Below are positions 6,624-16,751 of a stretch of 64,000 bases of DNA, in pieces; within the stretch, counting starts at the first letter, position 1; every line of letters starts with the position of its first letter. The notes under the pieces were generated by a model. That model did not search any database. It worked only from the letters and a program-made list of their open reading frames with translations, and had not been told where the DNA came from. The position numbers were made by a program, and so were the translations under genes. Where the stretch lies: contig NZ_JH470338.1 in assembly GCF_000239695.1 (NCBI RefSeq), forward strand, positions 1,130,670-1,194,669, in the 5' to 3' direction. Source of the DNA: Actinomyces graevenitzii C83 (GTDB taxonomy: Bacteria > Actinomycetota > Actinomycetes > Actinomycetales > Actinomycetaceae).

Positions 6624-6730
6624 ACCAACGCTAAAGCGTTAAACCAGGTTAACCCGCTAACCAGACTAAACCGCTAAACCAGAGTTAACCAGCCGAACCA
6701 GGTTTTAATGCGTTAAACCAGGCTAAACAG
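6624..6730. repeat. Degenerate short repeats directly after rmuC
   Basis: Starting at the stop codon, units like GCTAAACCAG, GTTAAACCAG and GTTAACCAG recur about eight times with irregular spacing. There is no open reading frame and no constant spacer. Similar tracts follow menF, glpK and glpD, each made from its own unit. Confidence 0.6.
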
Positions 6731-6731
6731 G

Positions 6732-6764
6732 CGTGCAGGCCGCAGCTAAGCTGCGGCCTGCACG
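6732..6764. terminator. Strong hairpin between rmuC and fprA
   Basis: A perfect 15-base stem (arms at 6732-6746 and 6750-6764, CGTGCAGGCCGCAGC and its complement) closes on a three-base TAA loop. It is followed by TTTGG on the plus strand. It lies between two genes pointing toward each other and could serve both, though the T run is short on both sides. Confidence 0.75.
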
Positions 6765-6870
6765 TTTGGTCACTATTGTGCCAGGCTAGCGCCTGCGCCT
6801 AAACAACGCCGTTTTATGCGTTGTTTTTAGCTCCTCTAGGCTAGCGCCGGGCCCGGCCCGTGCCAGGCAG

Positions 6871-8337
6871 TCAGTCCTGAGCCGGTAGGCGGTGGGCTAC
6901 ACGCTCGGGCACGCGGTCGGTGTCAGGCTGACCGATTAGGTCCTGCGGGGCCTGCTTGCCGCGCGAAATGTCAGCCATGGCGTGGCGGTTAACCACCTTG
7001 ACGCGCTCACGGGTCTTGCCGTTAGGCAGCTCGCCAAAGTCCTCACCTAGCTGACGCTCGTAGGCGTCTAGCAGCTCCCAACCCTCCCAGGTGGTGAAGG
7101 GGATGTCGCGGCTAGAAAGCAGCGCAATCATGGCGTCGTGGCCCACGGCGTCGGTGGTGGCGTGCAGCAGCCCAGCGTTAGCGTCAGCCACCAGGTTAGT
7201 AATGGTTTCCTGGGCGTCAGACTTGGTGGAGCCAATCAAACCAATCGGACCACGGCGAATCCAGCCGGTGGCGTACATACCGGTCAACGGCTTGCCGTCC
7301 TCACCCAATACGCGGCCACCCTCGTTAGGAATCACGTGGCGCTTAGAGTCAAAAGGCATACCCTCGATCGGGCTGGAGGCGTAACCAATGGCGCGGTAAA
7401 CAGCCTGTACCGGCCAGTCGGTGAACACGCCGGTGCCTTCCACCGTGCCGTCACCGGTTAGACGGGTGCGCTCAGTGCGCAGACCCACCACGTGACCAGC
7501 GTCGTCGGTAAGCACCTCGGCGGGAGACTGGAACAGGTGAATGTGAATACGGTGCGAGGCGGTTAGATCCTCAGGCTCCTGCATAGCGTAGCCCTCAAGC
7601 GCCTTAACTACCTGACGCTGCTGGTTGGAGGACTTGAGCGCAGCCTCACTGCCGGCGTCGTACTCAAAGTCAGCCTCATCCACCAGCACATCCACGTCAC
7701 GCTGCTTGCCTAGCTCGCGCAGCTCCAGGGGGGTGAACTTAACCTGAGCCGGGCCACGGCGGCCAAAGACGTGCACGTCAGTGCAGGGGTTGGTTTTAAG
7801 AATTTCGGCCACGTTCTCAGGGATTTCGGTGACCATCAGGTCCTCAGCGTGCTTAGCTAGCACGCGGGAAATGTCTAGGCCCACGTTACCCACACCCAGT
7901 ACGGCTACTTCCTTAGCCTCTAGCGGCCAGGTGCGCGGGTGGTCCGGGTGACCGTCGTACCAGGAAACAAAGTCAGCGCCGCCGTAGCATTCGGGGGCGT
8001 CAGCACCAGGAATGTTCAGGGGCGCGTCAGTGTCAGCGCCGGTGGAGAAAATAATGGCGTCATAGTGTTCGTGCAGCTCAGCTACGCTCACGTCGCGGCC
8101 AACTTCCACGTTACCGATCAAGCGAATGTCGCCGCGCTGCAAAATCTTGTATAGCGCCACAATGATCTGCTTGATACGCGGATGGTCAGGAGCCACGCCG
8201 TAACGTACCAGCCCGTAGGGTGCAGGCAGGCGCTCGAACAGGTCAATGTTAACGTCCAAGCCTGACTTAGACAGGATGTCCGAGGCGTAGATGCCGGCCG
8301 GGCCAGCACCAATCACTGCAACGTTTAGAGCGGTCAC
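6871..8337 (-). CDS. fprA: Ferredoxin/flavodoxin-NADP+ reductase, FprA type
   Basis: This 488-residue protein resembles mycobacterial FprA and adrenodoxin reductase, which move electrons between NADPH and ferredoxins. An FAD-binding V-I-G-A-G-P-A-G-I-Y is at the N-terminus. An NADP-binding V-L-G-V-G-N-V-G-L-D-I-S is near residue 155, and G-W-I-R-R-G-P-I-G-L-I-G lies near residue 370. I chose GTG at 8335-8337 because GAGGA lies five bases upstream and the FAD strand then starts properly. A start at 8379 would add 14 unrelated residues. The C-terminal 80 residues fit the helical extension of actinobacterial FprA. It stands alone. Confidence 0.95.
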   Translation of the reverse strand: MTALNVAVIGAGPAGIYASDILSKSGLDVNIDLFERLPAPYGLVRYGVAPDHPRIKQIIVALYKILQRGDIRLIGNVEVGRDVSVAELHEHYDAIIFSTGADTDAPLNIPGADAPECYGGADFVSWYDGHPDHPRTWPLEAKEVAVLGVGNVGLDISRVLAKHAEDLMVTEIPENVAEILKTNPCTDVHVFGRRGPAQVKFTPLELRELGKQRDVDVLVDEADFEYDAGSEAALKSSNQQRQVVKALEGYAMQEPEDLTASHRIHIHLFQSPAEVLTDDAGHVVGLRTERTRLTGDGTVEGTGVFTDWPVQAVYRAIGYASSPIEGMPFDSKRHVIPNEGGRVLGEDGKPLTGMYATGWIRRGPIGLIGSTKSDAQETITNLVADANAGLLHATTDAVGHDAMIALLSSRDIPFTTWEGWELLDAYERQLGEDFGELPNGKTRERVKVVNRHAMADISRGKQAPQDLIGQPDTDRVPERVAHRLPAQD

Positions 8338-8435
8338 GATTTTCCTCAAGAATAAACGGAGATTAGGAAGTAAGGGCAAGCTTTACGGTTAGCGCACTGG
8401 CAGCCCTCAGCAAGCGCTTCTAAGGCTACCCCAAG

Positions 8436-8468
8436 AAAACTACCCCCGCCGCTGGCGAGGGTAGTTTT
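8436..8468 (-). terminator. Terminator ending the nuo/polyprenyl synthase operon
   Basis: AAAACTACCC (8436-8445) pairs with GGGTAGTTTT (8459-8468), and the interior GCCGC/GGCG bases extend the stem. The A/T-rich outer ends give a T run on either strand. It lies about 60 bases after the stop of the last gene in the operon. Confidence 0.8.
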
Positions 8469-8526
8469 GTGGTCAACGCGGCCCTTTAGTGAGCCGTTGT
8501 GCTAATTGTTAAAACACCAAAGTGTT

Positions 8527-9633
8527 TCAGGCGGCGCGATCCACCAGTAGGTGGGCGAAGTCCTCCAGGCCTCTGCGTACCAGCTGGGCGCGGCTACGGG
8601 CGCTTTCAACTCCCTGGGCCACTTCAGCCTCGCTTAAGCCCTCAGCTTCCAGGCGGGTGCGGGTAGCTTCGACGACGGCGTCGTCCAAATCAACCAGGGC
8701 CGCTACCGCCTCATCACACCAAGCCCCAGCCATAGCGCGGGTCTCGGCAGTAACCGGGTGGTTGCGTAGACGCTGCACTACATCGCTAAGCACCTGCTGG
8801 CGCTGCAAGTTACCGCTAGACAGCAGCGACAAAATGGCTTGGCCGGCGCTGTCGAGCTCACCGGAAGCCAAACGCTGCCGCAGCAGCAGCACCGGCATGG
8901 TGTCTACCCCTTCCAGCAGGTCAGTGCCGGGGGTTTTACCGGTGGTTTCTGAGTCGGAGCAAATATCGATGACGTCGTCGGCAAGCTGGAAAGCCACCCC
9001 GATCTTTTCACCGTAAAGCTCCACAATCTGCTGGGCTTTAGCGCCCGCGCCGGTAAGCATGGTGCCGTAAAGCCCGCACAGGGCAATCAGCGAACCGGTC
9101 TTATCAGCTAGCACCTGAATGTAGTGATCCACCGGGTCCACGCCCTCAGGGCGCGGCAGGGTCTCATGCAGTTGGCCGGTGCATAGGCGCTCGAAAGTGC
9201 GGGCGTGTGCTAGCACCGCGTCGGGCCCCAGCGCGGCCACCATCTGGGAGGCGCGTGCCACCAGAATGTCGCCGGTTAGGATCGCGGCTGAGTTACCCCA
9301 CACCATCTGTGCCGACGGCGCCCCGCGACGCTTGGGGGCATCGTCCATGACGTCGTCGTGGTACAAGGTGGCGATATGGGTCAGTTCCACAGCCACGGCT
9401 GCATCATGCACCTGCTGTGAGCAGGCTGCGGCGGCGTCGCCTAACTGGGCTGTAAGCAGCACCAGCATGGGACGCAGCCGCTTACCACCAGCGGCAGCTA
9501 GGTGTGAGGTAGGCGGGTTGATGGTCTCGTCAGCGTTGGAGACTACCTCCATCAGCCGCGCCTCTACCTCGTCAAGCTGAGGAACAATAATTTCCTCTAG
9601 CTCTGGAACGTCTAACTGCAATGCGCTACTCAC
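8527..9633 (-). CDS. Long-chain polyprenyl diphosphate synthase (menaquinone side chain)
   Basis: The 368-residue protein is an all-trans isoprenyl diphosphate synthase of the IspB/HepT class. It has G-G-K-R at 49-52, the first Asp-rich motif D-D-V-M-D at 93-97 followed by R-R-G, and the second motif D-D-V-I-D at 219-223. It would extend farnesyl or geranylgeranyl diphosphate to the tail that MenA attaches to DHNA. The GTG start overlaps the nuoN stop by four bases, so it is translated with complex I. This position suits a quinone-tail enzyme. The product chain length cannot be read safely. Similar gene order at the end of nuo operons is known in actinobacteria. Confidence 0.92.
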   Translation of the reverse strand: MSSALQLDVPELEEIIVPQLDEVEARLMEVVSNADETINPPTSHLAAAGGKRLRPMLVLLTAQLGDAAAACSQQVHDAAVAVELTHIATLYHDDVMDDAPKRRGAPSAQMVWGNSAAILTGDILVARASQMVAALGPDAVLAHARTFERLCTGQLHETLPRPEGVDPVDHYIQVLADKTGSLIALCGLYGTMLTGAGAKAQQIVELYGEKIGVAFQLADDVIDICSDSETTGKTPGTDLLEGVDTMPVLLLRQRLASGELDSAGQAILSLLSSGNLQRQQVLSDVVQRLRNHPVTAETRAMAGAWCDEAVAALVDLDDAVVEATRTRLEAEGLSEAEVAQGVESARSRAQLVRRGLEDFAHLLVDRAA

Positions 9634-11276
9634 GGAACCAGCATAACGGCTACCTGGCTAAGCCAGTGCATAACCGGCTGCGGGTATACGCCTAGGAAGA
9701 TGGTACCAACCACTGCCGCGAAGATAGCTACCAGGGCGAATCCGTCGCTAACTACAACCTCCACGCCCTGGGCGGGCTTGCGGAAGAACATGTTGGAGAT
9801 AACTCGCACATAGTAGAAGGCGGTGATTGCCGAGCACACCACTGCGGCCACAACCAGCCACAGGGTGTTACCCGAGGCGGCGGTGACAAACAGCTGGAAC
9901 TTACCCACAAAACCGGCGGTCAGCGGGATACCGGCGAAGGACAGCAGTGCCAGGGCCATGGCGGCAGCCAGCATCGGGTTGGTCTTACCCAAACCGGCGT
10001 AGCTGGCAATCTCGTTAGCTTCAGCGCTGATGCCGTTGTGGCTGCGGCGCACCAGGCTGACCACGCCGAAGGCGGCGATGGTGGCCAGGCCGTAAACCAG
10101 CGAATACAGGGCAATCGCAGTCAGCGAAACCGGCTGGGCCCCAATAATGGCGATCAGCATGAAGCCGGCGTGAGAAATAGCCGAGTAGGCCAACATGCGC
10201 TTGATGTCTTTTTGTAGTACACCACCGACGGTACCTACCAGCATGGTGGCAATCGCAATCACCCACAGCGACCAGTACAGCACCTGGCTGGTGGCCGCCT
10301 TAGAGAACAGCGGGTACAGCCCAGCAGTGAAAGCGAAACGGCACAGGGCGAAGAAGGCGGCAGCCTTAACCCCACTAGCCATGAAGGCGGTAACCGGGGT
10401 GGGGGCACCCTGGTATACGTCCGGGCTCCAAGAGTGGAAGGGCACTGCCGCAATCTTGAACAGCAAACCAACCACAATCAAGATCACGCCCACCGGCACC
10501 AGCAGGCCAGGCGCGCCCAGCTGAGCCCAGCGGGTCATGCCCTTAGCTAGCAGGCTGTAGTCCAGCACGCCGTAAACACCGTAAATCAGCGCGGAACCAA
10601 ACAGTAGGAAACCAGAGGCAAAGGCACCCAAAATAAAGTACTTCAGGGCAGCTTCCTGGCTGAGCAGGCGACGGTGGCGGGCGGTAGCGCTAAGCACGTA
10701 CAGGGGCAGGGAGATAATCTCCAGCACCACAAACAGTGCCGCCAGGTTGTTTACGTTAGCAAACAGCATCATGCCGCTTAGGCTCAGCAGAGTCAGCGGG
10801 TAAACCTCAGTGGTCTGCCAACCCAAGTGCAGGGACTGAGCTTCCTCAGCGCTGCCGGGACGGTCAGCGGCCTGGGCGGCAATGGCGCCGTCGCGAGCAC
10901 TAGTGCGATCAGCCAGCAAGAACACGCTGAGCAGGCCAATCACCAGCAAAATCAGGGAGGCTGCCTGCGAGAAGCGGTCCTCCACCAGACCCGGAGCGAT
11001 AGACCCGTAAGCCACTGAACTTAAGTCAAGCTGGCCCACGTTTACCTGGTTAACCACCTCTTTGGTGGGGGTGAGGGTATCTAGCCAACGTACCGTGGCC
11101 AGCACAATCGCCACCGCGACACCGGCCACAGCCAGTACTCGCTGAGTGGTGGGGCGCCAAGCGCGCGGCACCAGGGCCTCAACCAGCACCCCGAGGACTG
11201 CGGTTAACGCCACCGCTAGTGCGGGGGCCAAGGCAGCCCAGTTAAATTGGGCTGCGGTAGCAGCAGTTTCGTTCAC
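9630..11276 (-). CDS. nuoN: NADH-quinone oxidoreductase subunit N
   Basis: NuoN is one of three antiporter-like proton-pumping subunits in the membrane arm of complex I. The 548-residue protein has about 14 hydrophobic segments. The conserved core includes L-F-K-I-A-A-V-P-F-H-S-W-S-P-D-V-Y-Q-G-A, with the lysine expected in the proton channel, and the later K-R-M-L-A-Y-S-A-I-S-H-A-G-F. An extra loop of about 40 polar residues (near residues 122-155, A-Q-A-A-D-R-P-G-S-A-E-E-A) interrupts the N-terminal half. It overlaps nuoM upstream and the prenyl synthase downstream by four bases each. Confidence 0.96.
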   Translation of the reverse strand: MNETAATAAQFNWAALAPALAVALTAVLGVLVEALVPRAWRPTTQRVLAVAGVAVAIVLATVRWLDTLTPTKEVVNQVNVGQLDLSSVAYGSIAPGLVEDRFSQAASLILLVIGLLSVFLLADRTSARDGAIAAQAADRPGSAEEAQSLHLGWQTTEVYPLTLLSLSGMMLFANVNNLAALFVVLEIISLPLYVLSATARHRRLLSQEAALKYFILGAFASGFLLFGSALIYGVYGVLDYSLLAKGMTRWAQLGAPGLLVPVGVILIVVGLLFKIAAVPFHSWSPDVYQGAPTPVTAFMASGVKAAAFFALCRFAFTAGLYPLFSKAATSQVLYWSLWVIAIATMLVGTVGGVLQKDIKRMLAYSAISHAGFMLIAIIGAQPVSLTAIALYSLVYGLATIAAFGVVSLVRRSHNGISAEANEIASYAGLGKTNPMLAAAMALALLSFAGIPLTAGFVGKFQLFVTAASGNTLWLVVAAVVCSAITAFYYVRVISNMFFRKPAQGVEVVVSDGFALVAIFAAVVGTIFLGVYPQPVMHWLSQVAVMLVP

Positions 11277-12820
11277 TTGGCTTCCCCTCCCTGGGACAGG
11301 ACTACCGAAACCTGCTCGGGCTGGCCGGTGTAGGCACTGATCAGCTCGGCTTGTTCGGCTAGCAAGTTAGTTAGCGGCGCAGTGAATAGACCCAGCGCCA
11401 GCATGGCGATCAGCAGCGGGGTGATCAGCAGCTTTTCGCTCTTGTTCAGGTCACCGATACCCACGTACTTTTCCTTGGGTGCACCAGTGAATACCTTCTG
11501 GTAGGGCCATAGCGCGTACAGAGCCGCAATAACCACACCCAGCAGGGCGAACAGGCCGGCCGCCGTCGAGACTGAGAAGGTGCCGGTGAGCACCAGCCAC
11601 TCAGGCACAAACCCGCTCAGGCCCGGCAGGGCAATTGAAGCCAGGGCGCTAAACAGGAAGGTACCGGCAATAACCGGGCTGACACGGGCAATACCGCCCA
11701 TCTCGGACAGGCGTGCAGTGCCGGTGCGACGCACCAGGAAACCAGAGATCAGGTACAGGCCCGCGATCGACAGGCCGTGAGCCACCATGTAAACCATGGC
11801 GCCACTGGCACCAGCAATCGAGCCACCGAAGATACCCAGCACCATGAAACCGAAGTGGCTTACCGAAGTGTAGGAAATCAGGCGGTACAGGTGGTCTTGC
11901 ACAATGGCAGCCAAGCCGCCGTAAATAATGGCCACAATCGCCAGGCTCATCATGGTCAGCGAGACCCAGTGCATGTCGCTGGTCAGCAGCGGCACACACA
12001 TCACGATCATGCCGTAGGTACCGATCTTGTCCAGCACGCCGATCAGCAGCACGGAGGTACCCGGGGTGGCCTGCTCGGCGGTGTCAGGCAGCCAAGTGTG
12101 CAGCGGCACCATGGGGGCCTTGATGATGAACGGCACCAGCAGGCAGATGAACATGATGGTGCGTTCGCTCTGGCCTAGCTCCTTATAGGTGGTGGCCATC
12201 TGGGTGAAGGTGAAGCCCTCGGGGTTGCCGTAGGCGTGCACACCCACGATAGATACCGCCACCAGCATGACCAGTCCCCCGGCCAGCGAGTAAAGCAGGA
12301 ACTTCATAGCTGCACGACGACGCTGGGGGCCACCGTAGTTACCGATCAGGAAGTAGACCGGGATCAGCATGGCTTCGAAAGCCAGATAGAAGACGAACAG
12401 GTCCTGGGCACTGAAAATCACCACAATGAACGATTCCAGAGCCAGTACGTGTCCAGTGAAGCCACCTAGCTGCTCCTGACTTACGTCAGAGCGAGCGGCG
12501 ATAAGCACCAGCGGGACTAGGGTCAGGGCTAGTACCACCATGGCCAGCGAGATCGGGCTCAGCGCCAGAGACCAGCTCACCCCGAACATGGGGATCCAGC
12601 TGGCAGACTGGGCGAACTGTAGCTTGTCGGTAGCCGAGTAGTCATAGTTGGCCAGCATGTGACCAGCTAAACCTAGGTCTACCAGCGAGAACACCATGCC
12701 CAGGAGCTTAGCCTGGCGGCGGGTTGCAGGCACTAACCATAGTAGGAGCGCACCCAGCATGGGCACTGCCGCCGCGATGGAAAGCACCGGGAATGAAGCG
12801 TTAATTACTGACGTGTACAT
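11273..12820 (-). CDS. nuoM: NADH-quinone oxidoreductase subunit M
   Basis: NuoM is a proton-pumping antiporter-like subunit. The 515-residue polytopic protein carries the family signature I-K-A-P-M-V-P-L-H-T-W-L-P-D-T-A-E-Q-A near residue 235. It also has L-I-S-Y-T-S-V-S-H-F-G-F-M-V-L-G near residue 315, with the usual essential Glu in A-F-E-A-M-L-I-P-V-Y-F. It follows nuoL after a 13-base gap and overlaps nuoN by four bases. Nothing is missing compared with the family. Confidence 0.97.
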   Translation of the reverse strand: MYTSVINASFPVLSIAAAVPMLGALLLWLVPATRRQAKLLGMVFSLVDLGLAGHMLANYDYSATDKLQFAQSASWIPMFGVSWSLALSPISLAMVVLALTLVPLVLIAARSDVSQEQLGGFTGHVLALESFIVVIFSAQDLFVFYLAFEAMLIPVYFLIGNYGGPQRRRAAMKFLLYSLAGGLVMLVAVSIVGVHAYGNPEGFTFTQMATTYKELGQSERTIMFICLLVPFIIKAPMVPLHTWLPDTAEQATPGTSVLLIGVLDKIGTYGMIVMCVPLLTSDMHWVSLTMMSLAIVAIIYGGLAAIVQDHLYRLISYTSVSHFGFMVLGIFGGSIAGASGAMVYMVAHGLSIAGLYLISGFLVRRTGTARLSEMGGIARVSPVIAGTFLFSALASIALPGLSGFVPEWLVLTGTFSVSTAAGLFALLGVVIAALYALWPYQKVFTGAPKEKYVGIGDLNKSEKLLITPLLIAMLALGLFTAPLTNLLAEQAELISAYTGQPEQVSVVLSQGGEAK

Positions 12821-12833
12821 TTACATCTTCCCG

Positions 12834-14840
12834 TCAAATTTGGGCGGCGACGAGGGCGATCAACAAGGCGACAACCCCCACCAGCATGTAAGCGGCGTAG
12901 GAACGTGCATAACCGTTTTGAGCGGCAGTAACAGCCTTACCAGAGCCCTTAACCGTGGCCACCAGGGCGGCAATGACGCCGTCGATGACGTAACGGTCAG
13001 AGCGGTCAGCACCATCGGCCAGGGCCTTACCCGGGCGCATGGCCACAGCCTCATTGAGGTTGTCTTGGTATAGGTCGTGACGTGCAGCTTCAACCAGAAC
13101 GTTGGAAGGCTGAACCACGGTGGCTACCGGGCGACGCACATACATCACCCAAGCCAGGGCCACACCGGCCACTACCAGGATCAAGGTGGCAGCCATGATT
13201 ACCGGCGCAGCCACAACCGGCTCGCCGTGCTCGTGGTAGCCAACTACCGGGGTGAGCCAGTTAGTAAAGGCATTACCGTAGCTGAGCGCGCCACCTAGAC
13301 CCACTGAGAACACCGACAAGATGATCATGGGGACGGTCATCCAGGGGCTAGACTCGTGCGGGTGTACCGGGCCTTCCAGGTCAGCTTCAGTAGTCCAGCG
13401 GGCCTTGCCGTGGAAAATCATGAAGAACAGACGCGACATGTAGAAAGCGGTGATTCCGGCGCCAATTAGGGCAATGGAACCCAGGATCCACGGGCGCACA
13501 CCTTCACCCACGAAAGCAGCCTCAATGATCTTGTCCTTGGAGAAGAAGCCGGAGAAAGGCGGCAAACCAAGGATGGCGATCCAGCCGATACCCATGGTGA
13601 TCCAGGTGATCTTCATGGCGGTGCGCAGGTTACCGAAGCGACGCATGTTGACCTGGTCGCTCATGGCGTGCATGACGCTACCGGCACCCAGGAACAGCTG
13701 GGCCTTGAAGAAGCCGTGGGTGAGCAGGTGGAAGATAGCGAAGGCGTAGCCGATGGGGCCTAGACCCGCACCCAGCATCATGTAACCAATCTGGCTCATG
13801 GTGGAGGCGGCCAGTACCTTCTTCATGTCGTCCTTGGCGCAACCCACAATGGCACCGAACAGCAGCGTGATGGCACCAATGATGGCCACGGCCAGCTGGG
13901 CGTCAGGGGCACCCTGGTAGATAGCGCCCGAGCGCACCATTAGGTACACACCGGCGGTAACCATGGTGGCCGCGTGGATCAGGGCCGACACCGGGGTGGG
14001 GCCAGCCATGGCGTCACCCAGCCAGGCCTGCAAGGGGAACTGTGCAGACTTACCACAGGCTGCCACCAGCAGGAACAGGCCGATAACGGTCAGCCAGCCG
14101 GTGGATACGGCACCCGTAGTGGCGGCGGGCAGGACGGCGTCGAAGTCAACCGAGCCCACCACACTCATCATGGCCATCATGGCGGCCAGCAGACCCATGT
14201 CACCGACACGGTTCATTACGAAGGCCTTCTTTGCGGCGACGGCGTTCTTGGCGCTAGTGGCCTTGACGGCGTCGGGAGCGTCGGCGTCGGCAGTGTTCCA
14301 GAAACCAATTAGCAGGTAGGAAGCCAGACCCACGCCTTCCCAACCCACGAACAGGGCCAGGTAGCTGTCCCCCAGAACCAGGGTGAGCATGGCTGCCACG
14401 AACAGGTTCAGGTAGGCGAAGAAACGACGACGGTCACGGTCGTGGGACATGTAGGCCACGGAGTAAACGTGGATCAAGAAACCCACGAAGGTAACTAGCC
14501 CCACGAAGGTCAGCGACAGCGGGTCAACGCGCACGCCCAGGTCTAGCTCCCATTTGCCGGCGCTGAACCAACGCCACAGGTGGTAGTCGGTTACGCGCTG
14601 GGAGCCCGGAAGGCTTAGCAGCTTCCAGATCAGGGTTAGCCCAAAGCAGGCGTCAAAACCAGCAGCAGCCAGAGCCAGCCAGTGGCCCCACTTGTCGCTG
14701 CGACGTCCCAGCACCAGCAACAGGGCGGCGCTAGCGGCCGGGATGGCAATTAGCAGCCAGGCGTAGGCCAGCAAACCTGTAGCGGGCACGGCTAGCACAT
14801 CCTGGCTAGTGGCTTGTACTGCGAGAGGAGTAAAGTTCAC
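12834..14840 (-). CDS. nuoL: NADH-quinone oxidoreductase subunit L
   Basis: NuoL is the distal proton-pumping subunit with the long lateral helix. The 668-residue length fits. Signatures include Y-M-S-H-D-R-D-R-R-R-F-F-A-Y-L-N-L-F and F-V-G-W-E-G-V-G-L-A-S-Y-L-L-I-G-F-W. S-A-Q-F-P-L-Q-A-W-L-G-D-A-M-A-G-P-T-P and K-V-L-A-A-S-T-M-S-Q-I-G-Y follow. A C-terminal hydrophobic segment ends the protein. It lies 11 bases after nuoK and continues into nuoM. Confidence 0.97.
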   Translation of the reverse strand: MNFTPLAVQATSQDVLAVPATGLLAYAWLLIAIPAASAALLLVLGRRSDKWGHWLALAAAGFDACFGLTLIWKLLSLPGSQRVTDYHLWRWFSAGKWELDLGVRVDPLSLTFVGLVTFVGFLIHVYSVAYMSHDRDRRRFFAYLNLFVAAMLTLVLGDSYLALFVGWEGVGLASYLLIGFWNTADADAPDAVKATSAKNAVAAKKAFVMNRVGDMGLLAAMMAMMSVVGSVDFDAVLPAATTGAVSTGWLTVIGLFLLVAACGKSAQFPLQAWLGDAMAGPTPVSALIHAATMVTAGVYLMVRSGAIYQGAPDAQLAVAIIGAITLLFGAIVGCAKDDMKKVLAASTMSQIGYMMLGAGLGPIGYAFAIFHLLTHGFFKAQLFLGAGSVMHAMSDQVNMRRFGNLRTAMKITWITMGIGWIAILGLPPFSGFFSKDKIIEAAFVGEGVRPWILGSIALIGAGITAFYMSRLFFMIFHGKARWTTEADLEGPVHPHESSPWMTVPMIILSVFSVGLGGALSYGNAFTNWLTPVVGYHEHGEPVVAAPVIMAATLILVVAGVALAWVMYVRRPVATVVQPSNVLVEAARHDLYQDNLNEAVAMRPGKALADGADRSDRYVIDGVIAALVATVKGSGKAVTAAQNGYARSYAAYMLVGVVALLIALVAAQI

Positions 14841-14851
14841 CGGTTTTCCTC

Positions 14852-15151
14852 TCAGTGCTTGAGCAGGTCAACGTCATCAACAGATGCGCTCCTGCGGGTC
14901 TTAAAGATGGACACAATAATCGATAGCCCCACCACAACTTCAGCTGCGGCAACCACCATCACGAAGAAGGCAAAAACCTGACCATCAAGGTTGCCGTGCA
15001 GACGTGAGAAGGTAACCAGGGCGAGGTTAGCTGAGTTAAGCATCAGCTCCACCCCCATTAGTTCAATAATCACGTCGCGGCGCAGCAGCACGGTGAGTGC
15101 ACCAATGCTGAAGAGCACCACGGCCAGGACTACGTAAACGCTTAGGCTCAC
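14852..15151 (-). CDS. nuoK: NADH-quinone oxidoreductase subunit K
   Basis: This 99-residue protein has three membrane helices. The buried glutamate lies in [14 protein letters not shown], the second conserved Glu being in the same stretch. Both are part of the proton path in the membrane arm. The start overlaps the nuoJ stop by four bases. The size and motif are normal. Confidence 0.96.
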   Translation of the reverse strand: MSLSVYVVLAVVLFSIGALTVLLRRDVIIELMGVELMLNSANLALVTFSRLHGNLDGQVFAFFVMVVAAAEVVVGLSIIVSIFKTRRSASVDDVDLLKH

Positions 15152-16083
15152 TTTTCCTCCTTAGCAGCGTCAGCGCTAGTTTCGGCTTCAGCGGCCAGAG
15201 GCTGGCTCACCTGCGGGGCCGGAGCACCGTTCATGGCGTCCATGCCGGAGTGACCGTGCACTGCGTTTTCAACCTGGGCTTCGGTTTCTACCGGGAAGGG
15301 TGCGTTGGCCTTAGGCACCAGGGCGCCCGTGTTTAGCATCTGGCCACGAATGCGCAGTACACGTGAAACCGACTCGTCAAGCAGCTTGCCGGAAGCGTCC
15401 AGCGCCGGGGCAGCGGCGCTGTTGGTGGTGGCGTAGACACCGGAGAAGGGCTTTTGACCCGGGTGCTGGCCGTGCTTGGCGTAGGCCTCAAGCTTGTCCT
15501 TAGCAACCTGTGCCTGGCCGCGACGCTTGTTGGGGCTTTCGCGGTGGGTTAGGGTCAGGGCGCCTAGGGCGGCGGTGATTAGCAGCAGACCGGTTAGCTC
15601 CATAACCGTGGAGTAGTCGTTGAACAGCACCTGGGCCAGGGAGCCAATGGAGTCATCAGCAATTGCAGCTGAGAACTTGGCCGGGCCCACCAGCTGCGAA
15701 CGCATTAGCGCCGTCACCAGGGTGACTACCAAGCCCAAGCCCATCAGGCTGGAGAGGACCTTGTGTCCGCGCACAGTGTCAGCAATGGACTCGTCTGCGG
15801 CCACACCCACCAGCATGATCACGAATAGCACAAGCATCATGACCGCACCGGTGTAGACCACAATCTGCACTGCTCCCAGGAACGGGGCAGAGTTAGCAAT
15901 GTAAAGGGTGGCCAAACAGATCATGATCATGATCATGTTTACGGCCGCGTAGACCGCACGCTTAGCGGTTAGCACGCCCAGGGCGCACACCACCGCAATA
16001 ACGGCGACTACCCCAAATAGGATGCTTTCGCCCAAGCCCAGCTGTGGGGCGGGCAAAAGGGCGGTGGCTAGTGAAGTTGCCAT
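15148..16083 (-). CDS. nuoJ: NADH-quinone oxidoreductase subunit J with long cytoplasmic tail
   Basis: The first 170 residues form the usual five membrane helices, with [17 protein letters not shown] as the conserved third helix. The remaining 140 residues are hydrophilic, rich in Ala, Glu and Lys, and end [13 protein letters not shown]. Escherichia coli NuoJ lacks such a tail; actinobacterial NuoJ often has a variable one. Its start overlaps the end of nuoI and its end overlaps nuoK. Confidence 0.95.
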   Translation of the reverse strand: MATSLATALLPAPQLGLGESILFGVVAVIAVVCALGVLTAKRAVYAAVNMIMIMICLATLYIANSAPFLGAVQIVVYTGAVMMLVLFVIMLVGVAADESIADTVRGHKVLSSLMGLGLVVTLVTALMRSQLVGPAKFSAAIADDSIGSLAQVLFNDYSTVMELTGLLLITAALGALTLTHRESPNKRRGQAQVAKDKLEAYAKHGQHPGQKPFSGVYATTNSAAAPALDASGKLLDESVSRVLRIRGQMLNTGALVPKANAPFPVETEAQVENAVHGHSGMDAMNGAPAPQVSQPLAAEAETSADAAKEEK

Positions 16084-16751
16084 TAGCGCACAGCCTCCTT
16101 CTGGTTTACGACTTTCACGGTGGCCAGGCTGGGGTCATCGGGACGGTTGGCACGTACCCAATCCACCTGGTTTTGGGTGGGGCCGCTGACCTCGCCACGG
16201 TAGTAGTCACTGTCTTCGCAGCCCTGCGCCATCGGGTGCGGGGCAGCTAGTGCGCCTTCAGGCAAGGGAACTAGCAGGTTTTGCTTTTCGTAGATCAGAC
16301 CTTCGCGGCCGTCACCTACCAGCTCATCAATTTCATGAGTCATGGTTAGCGCGCGGGTAGGACAGGCCTCAATGCAAAAACCGCACAAAATGCAGCGCAG
16401 GTAGTTGATCTGGTAGACACGCCCGTAACGCTCACCGGGAGAGTACTGCGCCTCGGGAGTGTTGGGGGCGGCCTCAACGTAGATCGCGTCAGCCGGGCAG
16501 GCCCAAGCACACAGTTCACAACCAATGCACTTTTCCAGCCCGTCGTCGTAACGGTTGAGCTGGTGACGGCCGTGGAAGCGAGGCATAACCCGGGGCTTTT
16601 CAAAGGGGTAACGCTCAGTTTCCACCGGACGGAACATGGAGGAAATAGTTACCCCATAGCCGGCCAGGGGCGAGAGCAGCTTAGCTAGCGCCGAAGGCTC
16701 GTCACGCAGCCACTGGTCGTGGTTGGAGGCATCAATTTCTTTTTTACTCAC
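16083..16751 (-). CDS. nuoI: NADH-quinone oxidoreductase subunit I, two 4Fe-4S clusters
   Basis: NuoI carries clusters N6a and N6b between NuoG and NuoB. The two ferredoxin motifs are [12 protein letters not shown] and [12 protein letters not shown], both with complete cysteines. The 222 residues include the actinobacterial N-terminal part ([12 protein letters not shown]). The start overlaps the nuoH stop by four bases. Confidence 0.97.
   Translation of the reverse strand: MSKKEIDASNHDQWLRDEPSALAKLLSPLAGYGVTISSMFRPVETERYPFEKPRVMPRFHGRHQLNRYDDGLEKCIGCELCAWACPADAIYVEAAPNTPEAQYSPGERYGRVYQINYLRCILCGFCIEACPTRALTMTHEIDELVGDGREGLIYEKQNLLVPLPEGALAAPHPMAQGCEDSDYYRGEVSGPTQNQVDWVRANRPDDPSLATVKVVNQKEAVR

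Noticed and set aside
6624..6730. Possible CRISPR-like array
   Set aside because: Units are about ten bases, irregularly spaced and lack unique spacers; no cas genes are near.
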